Under the pieces are notes generated by a model. It was not told where the DNA came from and searched no databases. It saw only the letters and a program-made list of their open reading frames with translations. A stretch of 64,000 nucleotides of DNA from Chryseobacterium sp. Leaf180 (GTDB lineage Bacteria; Bacteroidota; Bacteroidia; Flavobacteriales; Weeksellaceae). The DNA is taken from NCBI RefSeq assembly GCF_001424585.1, contig NZ_LMPJ01000001.1, positions 853,100 through 917,099 on the forward strand, read 5' to 3'. Shown piece by piece: positions 26,212 to 35,023 of the stretch. The translations under genes were made by a program, and so were the position numbers. Every line of letters begins with the position of its first letter. Positions within the stretch are counted from its first letter, which is position 1.

Positions 26212-28440
26212 ATGAAAAAAACTTTATTTGCGCTTTCTCTTTTGGCTTCGACCGCAGTATTTGCGCAGGAAACACAAGACAGCAAAGACCAGAAAGTAAA
26301 AGAAAAAGACATAGAAGGCGTTGTAATTACCAAGACGAAAAAAGCAATCGAACAGAAAGCCGACCGCACGATTTTCGACTTTTCGGAGCAGCCACATCTC
26401 AACAACGGAAACGTTTTGGAAGGCATTAAAAAACTTCCGGGTCTTGTATCAACCGATATTGCGGGCATGATCTACCAGGGAAAACCGCTTGATGTATATC
26501 TGAACGGGCGGCCTTTAAATATTTCCTCCAATGAGCTTAATTCTTTCCTCGAAGGAATGCCGGCAAACGCGGTAGAAAAAATCGAAGTGATCACGCAGCC
26601 CGGCGCAGAATTTCCGGCGACTTCCGGCGGTGCAATCATGAATATCATCACAAATAAAAATGCCAACAAATATATCTCGGCAACCTATTCCGGGAATTAC
26701 AATTTTACCAATGATGATAAATTCAGAAACCGTGTAAGCAACTCAATAAACCTCAACGCGCGGAATAAACTTTTCGGGTGGCAGCTGAGCGCCGGCCAAA
26801 ACTACCGCGAAAGCATGCTCACCGGAAATCAGGACAATCTTTCGTTCACCAATACCGACAGAATCGGGCGCGGATATTTTGCAAAAGCAGGACTTACTTT
26901 TGACCTGAAACTCGACCGTATTCTCATTAATTATGATATTTACAACAACATTAATGATAATTATACACTGAGCAGCGGTGAGGCTGATGTGAGAATTACT
27001 CCTGCTGCGTTTCCGGTACGACCAATCCGTTTTGTTGCGCTGGATGCTGCAAATACGCGCTCCGTAAGACAGGAAGCGGTGGCGACATATCAGAAAAGAT
27101 TTAACGACAAGCAGAAGAAACTCGATTTTCAGCTGGGTTTTACCAAATCTGACAGTAAGTTTGCGCAGAATAATAATTTTAGAGAAGGATTCTTCACTGA
27201 TGTTGCGTTTGCAGATCCCTATTTTTCTACCGCCGGAACTGTTTTGGATAACAGCTCAGATATGCGCATCGGAAATTTTAAAATAGATTATTCTCAGCCT
27301 TTAAAAATTCTGGAGGAAGGAAAAGTAAGTTTCGGAGGTTTGTTTGAACAGCAGAATTTTGATACAGATAGCCGTGGCATTACCAATCTCGAATATCAGC
27401 GACAGACGACAGCCGCGTATCTGGAATTTCAGGCGAAATACAAGAAGTTTGATTTCATCGCCGGAGCGCGTGGTGAGAATTATGATATCTCTGGTGTGAC
27501 TCGTTTTTCTGATGGAAATGCATTGCAGGAAACCGATCTTATACCTTTTAAAAAGTTTAAAATCTTTCCTAACGCAAGCGTGCAGTACAGCGTAATGAAA
27601 CAGTTGTATGCCGTTGCGAATTATAATAAAAAGATCAATCTTCCGAGCATCTCAGCATTAAATCCGAACAATAATACATTGCAGCTTTTGAATGCGCAGG
27701 TGACCGGAAATCCTTTTTTGCAGCCAACGATTTTTGATAATTTTGAATTTAAAATTTCCGCATTTGATTATGCATTTATCGGTTACAGCGTGAGTAATGC
27801 TAAAAATCAGGTAGCGCAGATCGTCCGCAGAGAAGGCAAAAACATTTACAATCAGCAGACGAATATTTCGGAAATGAAAATTCATAATTTCAATGTGGGA
27901 CTGCCGATCCCTTTTATGATTTTCAGTAAACCTTTAAGCGAAATTCTGAAGTTTGATTTTAATCCTGATAAAATTAATTTCATGTATGTGTACGCAGGTT
28001 ATCAAAAGCATGATATCGACAATCTTCAGAATAATGGTTTTTGGATTTTCAATCTGATGACGCAGATTATTTTACCTAAAGACATCAATCTGAATGTAAA
28101 TTACAGTTACCTTACGAAGCGCGCAGGTTATTTTTATTTTACGGCAGAAAAGCCATTCAACAATTCGCTGAATGTGACACTGACGAAGAAGTTTCTTGAC
28201 AACCGACTCACGCTTTCTGTTTTTGGAAACGATATTCTAAACGGTCAGCAAACGCAGATCCGCACAAATAACCCGGAAGGCGGAAACAGTCTTTTCATCA
28301 GATCTAAATACGACACGCGGAACTTCGGTCTTTCGGTTAATTATAAAATCCCGACTAAAAATAAACTTGCCAAAGAAGACGAGAGCATTCTGAACAGCAA
28401 AAAAGAGGAAAGTGCCGGCGTGATGCAACCCGCGCAGTAA
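26212..28440 (+). CDS. Outer-membrane beta-barrel / TonB-dependent receptor family protein
   Basis: A 742-aa protein with signal peptide MKKTLFALSLLASTAVFAQ. The plug domain starts at DIEGVVITKTKKAIEQKADR and includes LNGRPLNISSNEL and GAEFPATSGGAIMNIITN. The remaining 550 residues are amphipathic strands of the OMP_b-brl_3 type. There is no carboxypeptidase-like N-domain. The C-terminus ends in a charged tail (KKEESAGVMQPAQ) rather than the usual aromatic residue, which is a little unusual. The substrate cannot be inferred. It is monocistronic and converges on the adhesin gene across a hairpin. Confidence 0.88.
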   Translation: MKKTLFALSLLASTAVFAQETQDSKDQKVKEKDIEGVVITKTKKAIEQKADRTIFDFSEQPHLNNGNVLEGIKKLPGLVSTDIAGMIYQGKPLDVYLNGRPLNISSNELNSFLEGMPANAVEKIEVITQPGAEFPATSGGAIMNIITNKNANKYISATYSGNYNFTNDDKFRNRVSNSINLNARNKLFGWQLSAGQNYRESMLTGNQDNLSFTNTDRIGRGYFAKAGLTFDLKLDRILINYDIYNNINDNYTLSSGEADVRITPAAFPVRPIRFVALDAANTRSVRQEAVATYQKRFNDKQKKLDFQLGFTKSDSKFAQNNNFREGFFTDVAFADPYFSTAGTVLDNSSDMRIGNFKIDYSQPLKILEEGKVSFGGLFEQQNFDTDSRGITNLEYQRQTTAAYLEFQAKYKKFDFIAGARGENYDISGVTRFSDGNALQETDLIPFKKFKIFPNASVQYSVMKQLYAVANYNKKINLPSISALNPNNNTLQLLNAQVTGNPFLQPTIFDNFEFKISAFDYAFIGYSVSNAKNQVAQIVRREGKNIYNQQTNISEMKIHNFNVGLPIPFMIFSKPLSEILKFDFNPDKINFMYVYAGYQKHDIDNLQNNGFWIFNLMTQIILPKDINLNVNYSYLTKRAGYFYFTAEKPFNNSLNVTLTKKFLDNRLTLSVFGNDILNGQQTQIRTNNPEGGNSLFIRSKYDTRNFGLSVNYKIPTKNKLAKEDESILNSKKEESAGVMQPAQ

Positions 28441-28455
28441 TGTTATTTAAAACAA

Positions 28456-28484
28456 AATCGGCTCCCAAAATTTGGGAGCCGATT
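28456..28484. terminator. Bidirectional terminator between receptor and adhesin genes
   Basis: AATCGGCTCCCAAA (28456-28469) and TTTGGGAGCCGATT (28471-28484) are perfect 14-bp inverted repeats with a one-base centre, located between two converging stops. It can serve both genes. T-runs are short (CTATT on the plus strand; TTTTGTTTT on the minus strand). Confidence 0.88.
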
Positions 28485-28511
28485 CTATTAAGAAAGTAAA
28501 AAAAATTAATA

Positions 28512-31500
28512 TTATTTCTTAACGATTTTCTTCGTTAATTTTTGTCCGTTATCGAGCGTGATATTTATTAAATATACACCTGAAGGCAGACTCTGAAGAT
28601 TCACCGATGAAATATTTTTATCATTTACATTCATCACACGCTGCCCGGAAGCGGAGAAAATCTGAACGTCTGTCACTTTTGATTTTGACTTGATGTATAA
28701 AATATCTGCAACGGGGTTTGGATAGATATTCAATTTTGTTTTAGCATCGGCCTCTTCCGTAGAAAGGCATCCTGCATCGACTGCAGCGGTGACTTGTTGA
28801 CGGGATGATTCGCAACTGCTTCCTACAATAAAATTATAAAATAAGTAGTAACCTGTTGTCGCATTGCTGCCGCCTGTTAAAGTAAAATCTCCTTGTCCAT
28901 ACGGAAACGCCTGTCCAACTCCACCGGGAGAGCTGTAATTTCTGTAATAACTGCCTGCTCCTTCAATTTTAAATCTATATACTCCGGGGCTCAAAACTAT
29001 ATTAAGAGGTATTGTCTGTGGTGTAACGCCTCCGCTGGCAACATTTGAAGTAAATGGAATCTCATATGCAGGTGTAGTTGCAGTTCCTAAATAAATTCTG
29101 ATAAAACTTGCATTTCCTGCCGCACTCGGGAAAACATCAACACTCTGCACAGAAACCGGATTGTTAGCAACGGTAGCTTCCATATAAAAAGTTGTACTGG
29201 CACCAGTTGTACCTCCGTTTGTTAGTGCTCCCGGATTTGCTACTCCAACACTTGCTGTACTGCCAATTGATGCAGATACAAAATAGTTTGTTGTTGATAA
29301 TAAATTTGGTGTCGTGTAAGAATTTCCTGTCGTCAAAAGATTACCTCCACTTGCTGCACTATACCATTTGACAGTTGCTCCCGGAGCAGCAGTAGCCGAA
29401 AGTGTAGCACTATTTCCAGGACACACTGTAGCACCTAACACACTTAAAAGTGCAGGTGGCTGACAAAGAGTGAATAGACTTCCTGTCGCAGCAACCCAAG
29501 CGGTCTGATCTGTTGCCGAGCATCTCGATCTTACCCAAACATAATACGCTGTAGAAGCATTAAGAGGAGAAATCACCTGAGAAGTTCCTGTTACATTTGT
29601 GTATGATGGAGTTGTTGTAGAAGTAGGTGCTGTATTTGTTGTGCTGAAATACACATCATAACCCTGTGCTGGTGGTGTTGCAGGAGCAGACCACTGTATA
29701 GTTGCCGATGTAGCAGTTGGGTTGCCAGCTGTCACGTTTGTAGGCACAAAACATGTAGGTACGGTTTCCCAATAGAAATCATCATAATAGTATGATTTGG
29801 CATCAGCAATGTTCATAATTGCCAGTCTTGCATTTGCCGGAACCGTGTTTGGAATGACAACCGTGTATTCCGATGTTAGATCGTATGTTGTATTGGTGAT
29901 CGTTATATCCTGAAGCTGTACGAATGATGCAGGATTACTGATATCTGTTACATAACCAATATTCAGTTTTCCGGGAAGCGTATTTACTCTTGCTTTAAAT
30001 CTCAGCCAGTGGGTTCCTGCATTTATGTTGCTGAAACTTGGCAAAACTGCTATCGTCGGATTTTGCGTCGCCGTGCTGTACTGATATATATTTCTCGTTC
30101 CTGAAGCAGGCGTTGTGCTGCTTATAGATAAAGTTCCTGTCACATTAATCATTCGGTCCCAGCAATCGGGCAAAAATGCGCCTGTTGTATACGAATCAAA
30201 ATTTTCAACCAGCGAGGTCACCGGAGCACATAATGTTTTAAAACTTGGCACAGAAACCCAGTTGCTTTTTGATGATGCACTACAAGACGACCGCAGCCAG
30301 ACGTAATAGGTTGTGTTTGCCGTAAGTCCGGTAATTGTGGCTGTAGTAGCGGAAGTTCCGACCGTACCTGAAGGATTTGTAGCTGAGGTTGGGGCAGTAT
30401 TGGCTGTTGAATAATAATACTCATAGCCGCCTCCAGGGTTTGATGTAGAAGCCGTCCATGAAATTGATCCCGAAGCAGGTGAAACCGCATTAGAGTTCAA
30501 ATTTGTTGGCGGCAGACAAGACGGCGCTGGCTCCCAGTATACATCATCCCAGTAATATCCTTTGGCATCTGCAGGATTCATCACTGCAAGTCGCGCATTG
30601 GAAGGAAGCGATGTAGGAATCACAATAGTATATTCTGAAGTTGTATCGTACGTCGTATTGGTAAGCGTGAGTGACTGTATCGTATTAAAAGTTCCCGCGT
30701 CTGCCGGATTGGTCACATAACCAATGTTTAAAGTTCCTGTTCCCGCACTGCTGATTCTTGCTTTTAATCTAAGCCAGTGCGTTCCTGCATTTATGTTTGT
30801 AAAAGCTGGCAACACAACTACCGTCGGATTTTGGGCCGTCGAGCTGTACTGGTAAATATTTTTTGTTCCGGATGCCGGACCTGTTGATGAGATGGTCTGC
30901 GTTCCGTTTGATGTAATAATTCTGTCCCAACATAAAGGCACAATACTTCCCGTTGCATACGAATCAAAATCTTCTGAAAGCGTACTTGTCGGTGTGCAAA
31001 GTGTTACAAAAGTATTAGTCAGAGACCATTCGCTGAGGTTTCCGTTTCCACAATTGGCACGAACATATACATAATAGGTTGAACTTGGCGAAAGACCGCT
31101 GATAACCTGTGATGTTCCGCTCACTCCGACATGTTGAGGCGTTACCGAATTTGCAGGAACTGCCGCTGACATCGTGTAATAGACGTCATAGCCGTTGGAA
31201 GGCGCTGGTGTAGAAGCCGTCCAGTTCACAGTTCCGCCTGTAGTTGTAATAGAATTCGTATTTACACTTGCCGGCGGAAAACAGGTAGCCGGTGTAAATG
31301 TATATGTTAAACCAGCCGTTGGCATTCCGGGAATTGCGTTAGTCGTGTTGAAAGACTGTGAACTGCTGTTTACCGTTCCCTGCGTTGAATTCACAAAAGA
31401 AACCGTATCGTCGTTGGTTCTGTTTTTAAAATCAGTGTTACTGCTTCCGCGAAGACCAATTTGTGCGGTAAGATCCAAAGCAGTGGTTCCGGCTAAATAG

Positions 31501-32102
31501 GCTCCGGAATTGTAAACCATCTGAATGGCATTTGTGGTTTCTTTTAATCTTATCTGAAAAGAAAAAGAATACACAGCCGTTGTCGAAGTGCTGCTGTTCG
31601 GTCTGAAATTACTCCACTGGATTACCATCTCTCTGTTCGGTGCAGAGCCTACGGTTTGCCAGCTGATATTTCCGGTAGTTCCGTTGATATCATAAAAACT
31701 GCTGATGTCTCTTCCCCACGCAGATATTGCACCGTCATAAGCTGTCGAACCGGAAATTGGTGCAGCTAAAGTCGTCGTCGGTGCAGTAGAACCAAAAGTA
31801 ACAAACCCGTTTGTAGAAACGTTGATTGTATTTTGTATCACACCGTTAAACGTAAAAGTGAACGGCAAAGTTACCGGATATACTGCACTGTTTAGGTTTG
31901 TAGCACTCGCATTTCCGGTTGCTGTTCCTAAAACTGTTCCCGTAATTGGCGTGTAAGTTCCGTTCGACTGTGCGAAACTGTACGTACTCACCTGAGCATT
32001 GAATCCTGCAAAACCAGCGACCAATAAAGCGGCACCGGTGATTTTCGTGACCAGATTTTTACTCCATAACGGTTTGAAAATCAGTTTGTAAATATTTTTC
32101 AT
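28512..32102 (-). CDS. Large secreted fibronectin-type-III adhesin with T9SS sorting domain
   Basis: A 1196-aa secreted protein. It has a long signal peptide (ending GFAGFNAQ, about residue 37), an N-terminal beta-rich domain (to about 275), then alternating FN3 domains (YDVYY..TYYVYVRANC, YEYYY..TYYVWLRSSC, YDVYF..AYYVWVRSRC) and jelly-roll modules. The two jelly-roll modules are near copies (EDFDSYATGS and ENFDSYTTGA, both ending in AGTHWLR and a YY/YW-DD motif). An Ig-like segment (ATVCPGNSATLSATAAPGA) follows. The end is a type A T9SS signal (LNIYPNPVADILYI, LPSGVYLINI, KKIVKK). Export by T9SS to the cell surface is expected. Ligand unknown. Confidence 0.92.
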   Translation of the reverse strand: MKNIYKLIFKPLWSKNLVTKITGAALLVAGFAGFNAQVSTYSFAQSNGTYTPITGTVLGTATGNASATNLNSAVYPVTLPFTFTFNGVIQNTINVSTNGFVTFGSTAPTTTLAAPISGSTAYDGAISAWGRDISSFYDINGTTGNISWQTVGSAPNREMVIQWSNFRPNSSTSTTAVYSFSFQIRLKETTNAIQMVYNSGAYLAGTTALDLTAQIGLRGSSNTDFKNRTNDDTVSFVNSTQGTVNSSSQSFNTTNAIPGMPTAGLTYTFTPATCFPPASVNTNSITTTGGTVNWTASTPAPSNGYDVYYTMSAAVPANSVTPQHVGVSGTSQVISGLSPSSTYYVYVRANCGNGNLSEWSLTNTFVTLCTPTSTLSEDFDSYATGSIVPLCWDRIITSNGTQTISSTGPASGTKNIYQYSSTAQNPTVVVLPAFTNINAGTHWLRLKARISSAGTGTLNIGYVTNPADAGTFNTIQSLTLTNTTYDTTSEYTIVIPTSLPSNARLAVMNPADAKGYYWDDVYWEPAPSCLPPTNLNSNAVSPASGSISWTASTSNPGGGYEYYYSTANTAPTSATNPSGTVGTSATTATITGLTANTTYYVWLRSSCSASSKSNWVSVPSFKTLCAPVTSLVENFDSYTTGAFLPDCWDRMINVTGTLSISSTTPASGTRNIYQYSTATQNPTIAVLPSFSNINAGTHWLRFKARVNTLPGKLNIGYVTDISNPASFVQLQDITITNTTYDLTSEYTVVIPNTVPANARLAIMNIADAKSYYYDDFYWETVPTCFVPTNVTAGNPTATSATIQWSAPATPPAQGYDVYFSTTNTAPTSTTTPSYTNVTGTSQVISPLNASTAYYVWVRSRCSATDQTAWVAATGSLFTLCQPPALLSVLGATVCPGNSATLSATAAPGATVKWYSAASGGNLLTTGNSYTTPNLLSTTNYFVSASIGSTASVGVANPGALTNGGTTGASTTFYMEATVANNPVSVQSVDVFPSAAGNASFIRIYLGTATTPAYEIPFTSNVASGGVTPQTIPLNIVLSPGVYRFKIEGAGSYYRNYSSPGGVGQAFPYGQGDFTLTGGSNATTGYYLFYNFIVGSSCESSRQQVTAAVDAGCLSTEEADAKTKLNIYPNPVADILYIKSKSKVTDVQIFSASGQRVMNVNDKNISSVNLQSLPSGVYLINITLDNGQKLTKKIVKK

Positions 32103-32295
32103 ACAATTAAAATTTTATTAATACCAATATACATTTATTTTTAAATAATACTTAATTTTAATCAATAAAACATATCAATTAATCAAGCTAAATCAAGTTA
32201 TCTTGTTGATTATTTAAATACAATAACGTTCGGGTAAAATCTGAGGTAATTATGCGATGAATAGTACCCAAAATCATTAAAATTTTCACAAAAAA

Positions 32296-32321
32296 AATGC
32301 TCCGTCGTTTGACAGAGCATT
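32296..32321 (-). terminator. Terminator of the pseudouridine synthase gene
   Basis: On the minus strand, AATGCTCTGTC and GACGGAGCATT pair (one mismatch) around AAAC, followed by a run of T. It lies 28 bases past the stop at 32349 and insulates the adhesin gene downstream. Confidence 0.85.
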
Positions 32322-32348
32322 AAATATTTACGAAACATTACTTAACAT

Positions 32349-33026
32349 TTATTCGCAGGCCGCCCAAATTGCGTCACCTTTCGGCAACGGCGCAATTATT
32401 TCAATATTTTCCTTCGTTACAGGATGAATAAACTCGAGTTTTCTTGCATGAAGATGGATGCCTCCATCAGTATTTGAACGTGGTGAACCATATTTTAGAT
32501 CCCCTTTGATCGGAACTCCGTGTTTTGAAAGCTGCGCGCGAATCTGGTGATGTCTGCCGGTTTCAAGATCGATTTCTAAAAGAAGATATCGGTCAAGCGT
32601 TTTTAGAATAGTGTAGGTCAAAATAGCTTCCTTTGCCCCATCAGTCACTTTCGTGAAAACACTTGCTTTATTATTTTTTTCGTTCTTTTTTAAATAATGT
32701 ACCAAACGCTGACTTTGTGCGATATCATTTTTTGCCACAACCGCCCAGTACGTTTTTTTAATCTCGCGGTTTTTAATCATCTGCGTCAGCCGGCTCAGCG
32801 CTTTTGAGGTTTTTGCGTAAATCACCAAACCTGAAGTCGGCCGGTCGATTCGGTGCACCAAGCCAAGGAAAACATTTCCCGGTTTCTGATCGCGTATTTT
32901 GATATAATTTTTAATGGAATCAAGAAGAGATTCGTCGCCGGTTTTGTCACCCTGCACGAGCTGCCCGACGTTTTTATTAATAACAATCAGATGATTATCC
33001 TCAAAGACAATTTGCTCTTTCATCAT
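32349..33026 (-). CDS. RluA-family pseudouridine synthase
   Basis: A 225-aa RNA-modifying enzyme. The catalytic motif is LVHRIDRPTSGLVIYAKT (Asp of HRID is the nucleophile), with LETGRHHQIRAQLSKHG and LHARKLEFIHPVT downstream. No S4 RNA-binding domain is present, so it is the short RluA/TruC type. The target uridine (rRNA or tRNA) cannot be told. It overlaps the next gene upstream by 4 bases (ATGA), so it is co-transcribed with that membrane protein and panB. Confidence 0.92.
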   Translation of the reverse strand: MMKEQIVFEDNHLIVINKNVGQLVQGDKTGDESLLDSIKNYIKIRDQKPGNVFLGLVHRIDRPTSGLVIYAKTSKALSRLTQMIKNREIKKTYWAVVAKNDIAQSQRLVHYLKKNEKNNKASVFTKVTDGAKEAILTYTILKTLDRYLLLEIDLETGRHHQIRAQLSKHGVPIKGDLKYGSPRSNTDGGIHLHARKLEFIHPVTKENIEIIAPLPKGDAIWAACE

Positions 33027-33352
33027 TGATTACGGCCGATATTTCGGCTGGAAAATGAAATGATTACGCCCCCCAGCAAACCTATAGTTTTCACAAAAGA
33101 TAATTCTGAATCTACTGGAAGAAACGAACCTACAATACAAACTCCTGCGGCAATATACATCGGGATTTTAAGCTTTTGATTAGCAAGAAACGGTGCCTGC
33201 AGCAGAAAACTTAAACCTATTAACAGATAAAAAAGTTTACGCGAAAGAATATCGTTTATTTCCGGTGAAAAGATATTAAACCATCCGACAATCAGGCAAA
33301 GCAATGCCAAAACAGAGATAATTCCCTGCGCCATATTTACATTATTTCTCAT
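33023..33352 (-). CDS. Small integral membrane protein
   Basis: A 109-aa protein of about four hydrophobic segments: GIISVLALLCLIVGWFNIF, LFYLLIGLSFLLQAPFL, IPMYIAAGVCIVGSF and TIGLLGGVIISFS. It has no recognised family motif. Translational coupling at both ends (overlap with the pseudouridine synthase gene; TAATG overlap with panB) makes it a true gene. Function unknown. Confidence 0.8.
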   Translation of the reverse strand: MRNNVNMAQGIISVLALLCLIVGWFNIFSPEINDILSRKLFYLLIGLSFLLQAPFLANQKLKIPMYIAAGVCIVGSFLPVDSELSFVKTIGLLGGVIISFSSRNIGRNQ

Positions 33353-34167
33353 TAGTAGCTTTCGTTTTGATTAGGGAAATCGGCACTTTTCACATCTTTT
33401 ACATACTGTGAAACAGCTCCGGTGATTTCAGTATACAAATCAAGATATCTTCTGAGGAATTTTGGAGAAAAACCTTTGTTCATTCCAACCATATCGTGAT
33501 ACACCAAAACCTGTCCGTCGCAATGTGCGCCAGCTCCAATTCCGATCGTAGGAATCGTTATGCTTTCTGAAACTTTTTTAGCCAAATCTGCCGGAATTTT
33601 CTCCAAAACCAAAGAAAAACATCCCAAATCTTCCAAAAGTTTTGCATCGGCGATCAGCTTTTCTGCTTCAGAATCTTCCTTTGCGCGCACTTTATAGGTT
33701 CCAAACTGATAAATAGACTGCGGCGTAAGGCCAAGATGTCCCATCACAGGAATTCCTGCGTTAATTATTTTTTTTACCGATTTTGAAATCTCTTTTCCGC
33801 CTTCAATCTTTACCGCATGCGCGCCACCTTCTTTCATCATTCTGACAGCAGATTCCAAAGCACGGTCTGGATTGCTCTGATACGTTCCAAAAGGCAAATC
33901 GGCCACCACAAGGGCACGTTCAATGCCACGGGCGACACTTTGCGTATGGTAAATCATTTGGTCTAAAGTGATGGGAAGTGTCGTCTCAAAACCTGCCATC
34001 ACATTGGCTGCAGAATCTCCGATGAGCACAGCATCTACACCGCCAGCATCTACCATTTTTGCAGTGGTAAAATCGTACGCTGTAAGCATCGTGATTTTTT
34101 CTCCGTCAAATTTCATCTTGCGGAGCGTTTCGGTAGTAACTCTTTTTATTTCGGAGTGTACAGACAT
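33352..34167 (-). CDS. panB: 3-methyl-2-oxobutanoate hydroxymethyltransferase
   Basis: First step of pantothenate synthesis: adds a hydroxymethyl group from methylene-tetrahydrofolate to 2-oxoisovalerate, giving ketopantoate. The 271-aa product shows KITMLTAYDFTTAKMVDAG, VLIGDSAANVMAGFETTLP, FGTYQSNPDRALESAVRMM, AHAVKIEGG, IPVMGHLGLTPQSI and IPTIGIGAGAHCDGQVLV (metal and substrate residues). It is complete and of normal length. It heads a three-gene run; panC is not nearby. Confidence 0.97.
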   Translation of the reverse strand: MSVHSEIKRVTTETLRKMKFDGEKITMLTAYDFTTAKMVDAGGVDAVLIGDSAANVMAGFETTLPITLDQMIYHTQSVARGIERALVVADLPFGTYQSNPDRALESAVRMMKEGGAHAVKIEGGKEISKSVKKIINAGIPVMGHLGLTPQSIYQFGTYKVRAKEDSEAEKLIADAKLLEDLGCFSLVLEKIPADLAKKVSESITIPTIGIGAGAHCDGQVLVYHDMVGMNKGFSPKFLRRYLDLYTEITGAVSQYVKDVKSADFPNQNESY

Positions 34168-34187
34168 ATTTTTTATGGTTTAAAGTT

Positions 34188-34209
34188 AAAAAAGCCGGCA
34201 GCGCCGACT
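34188..34209 (-). terminator. Terminator of the Crp/Fnr gene
   Basis: On the minus strand, AGTCGGC and GCCGGCT pair (one G-U) around GCT, then a T-run follows. It lies between the regulator stop (34226) and the panB start, so it ends the regulator transcript. Confidence 0.75.
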
Positions 34210-34225
34210 CTTTTTCAGAATATTT

Positions 34226-34939
34226 TTAAAGAACCACGTGACCGAGTTTCATCAGTTTGTCGTGGTTGAGAATTTTTATGTTTCGGCCGTCTACTTCTAT
34301 TAAGCTGTCCTGTTTAAATTCAGAAATAAGGCGGATAGCACTTTCAGTCGCAGTACCGATAATGTTTGCGATCTCTTCTCTGGTTAATGAAATTTTAATG
34401 AAACCTTCAGGATCGGTGCCAAGTTTTTGTTCAAGAAGAATTAAAATTTCTGCTAAACGTTCGCGCACTGTTTTCTGAGCCAAAAAAGTGATTGTGTTTG
34501 ACGATTCCCCAAGCTCGTAAGAGATTTTTTGAAGCATTACAAAAGACAGCTGGGGATCAACTTCCAGAAGATCCATAAAAATATCTGCCGGAAGAAAAGT
34601 GCATTCTACATCGGTCATCGCTTCTGCTTTCGCCTGAAAATTTTCACCACAAAGCAAAGCGCGGTAACCTATCATATCACCTTCTTTTATAAAACGCAAA
34701 ATCTGGTCTTTTCCGAATGAGCCGGATTTTGATAATTTGGCCGCACCCATTTCGATTACGTAAATACCTTTCGGGATTTCTCCGTCATCAAAAATCACAT
34801 CATGCTTATGAAAATACAGCTTCTCTTTAGCATTCATATACCGCTCAAAATCAGCACTTGACAGTCTTTCCTTAAACGACTTATCGTTGAAAACCCTGGC
34901 AAATCTTTCTTCTATAGCAATCTGTTGTTCCTGCGACAT
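34226..34939 (-). CDS. Crp/Fnr-family transcriptional regulator
   Basis: A 237-aa regulator. The N-terminal cyclic-nucleotide-binding-like domain (about 25-140) includes HDVIFDDGEIPKGIYVIEMG and KEGDMIGYRALL. The C-terminal helix-turn-helix is LTREEIANIIGTATESAIRL. In the recognition helix, Glu and Arg (TESAIR) align with CRP RETVGR and FNR VETISR, which read TGA-N6-TCA. It lacks the N-terminal cysteine cluster of FNR. An in-frame start at 34972 would add CDKC, but 34939 is preferred. Divergent from the cbb3 cluster, it is a probable regulator of it. Confidence 0.9.
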   Translation of the reverse strand: MSQEQQIAIEERFARVFNDKSFKERLSSADFERYMNAKEKLYFHKHDVIFDDGEIPKGIYVIEMGAAKLSKSGSFGKDQILRFIKEGDMIGYRALLCGENFQAKAEAMTDVECTFLPADIFMDLLEVDPQLSFVMLQKISYELGESSNTITFLAQKTVRERLAEILILLEQKLGTDPEGFIKISLTREEIANIIGTATESAIRLISEFKQDSLIEVDGRNIKILNHDKLMKLGHVVL

Positions 34940-34944
34940 TATGG

Positions 34945-34960
34945 TATGACATTTATCACA
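34945..34960. promoter_or_regulatory. CRP/FNR-type box between the regulator and ccoI
   Basis: TATGA-CATTTA-TCACA fits the NNTGA-N6-TCANN pattern expected for the recognition helix of the adjacent regulator. It lies just upstream of the regulator start. If the TAATTTTG box at 35002 is the ccoI -7 element, the centre falls about 61 bp before the start point, a class I activator position. Computed by eye. Confidence 0.45.
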
Positions 34961-35001
34961 AAAATAGAACATTTAAACTCCATAAACAAGATTTTTTGTT
35001 A

Positions 35002-35009
35002 TAATTTTG
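35002..35009 (+). promoter_or_regulatory. Possible -7 promoter box of ccoI
   Basis: TAATTTTG matches TAnnTTTG, 14 bases upstream of the ccoI ATG. No TTTG lies at the expected -33 distance, which would fit an activator-dependent promoter. Confidence 0.4.
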
Positions 35010-35023
35010 TAAGTCAATAACAT

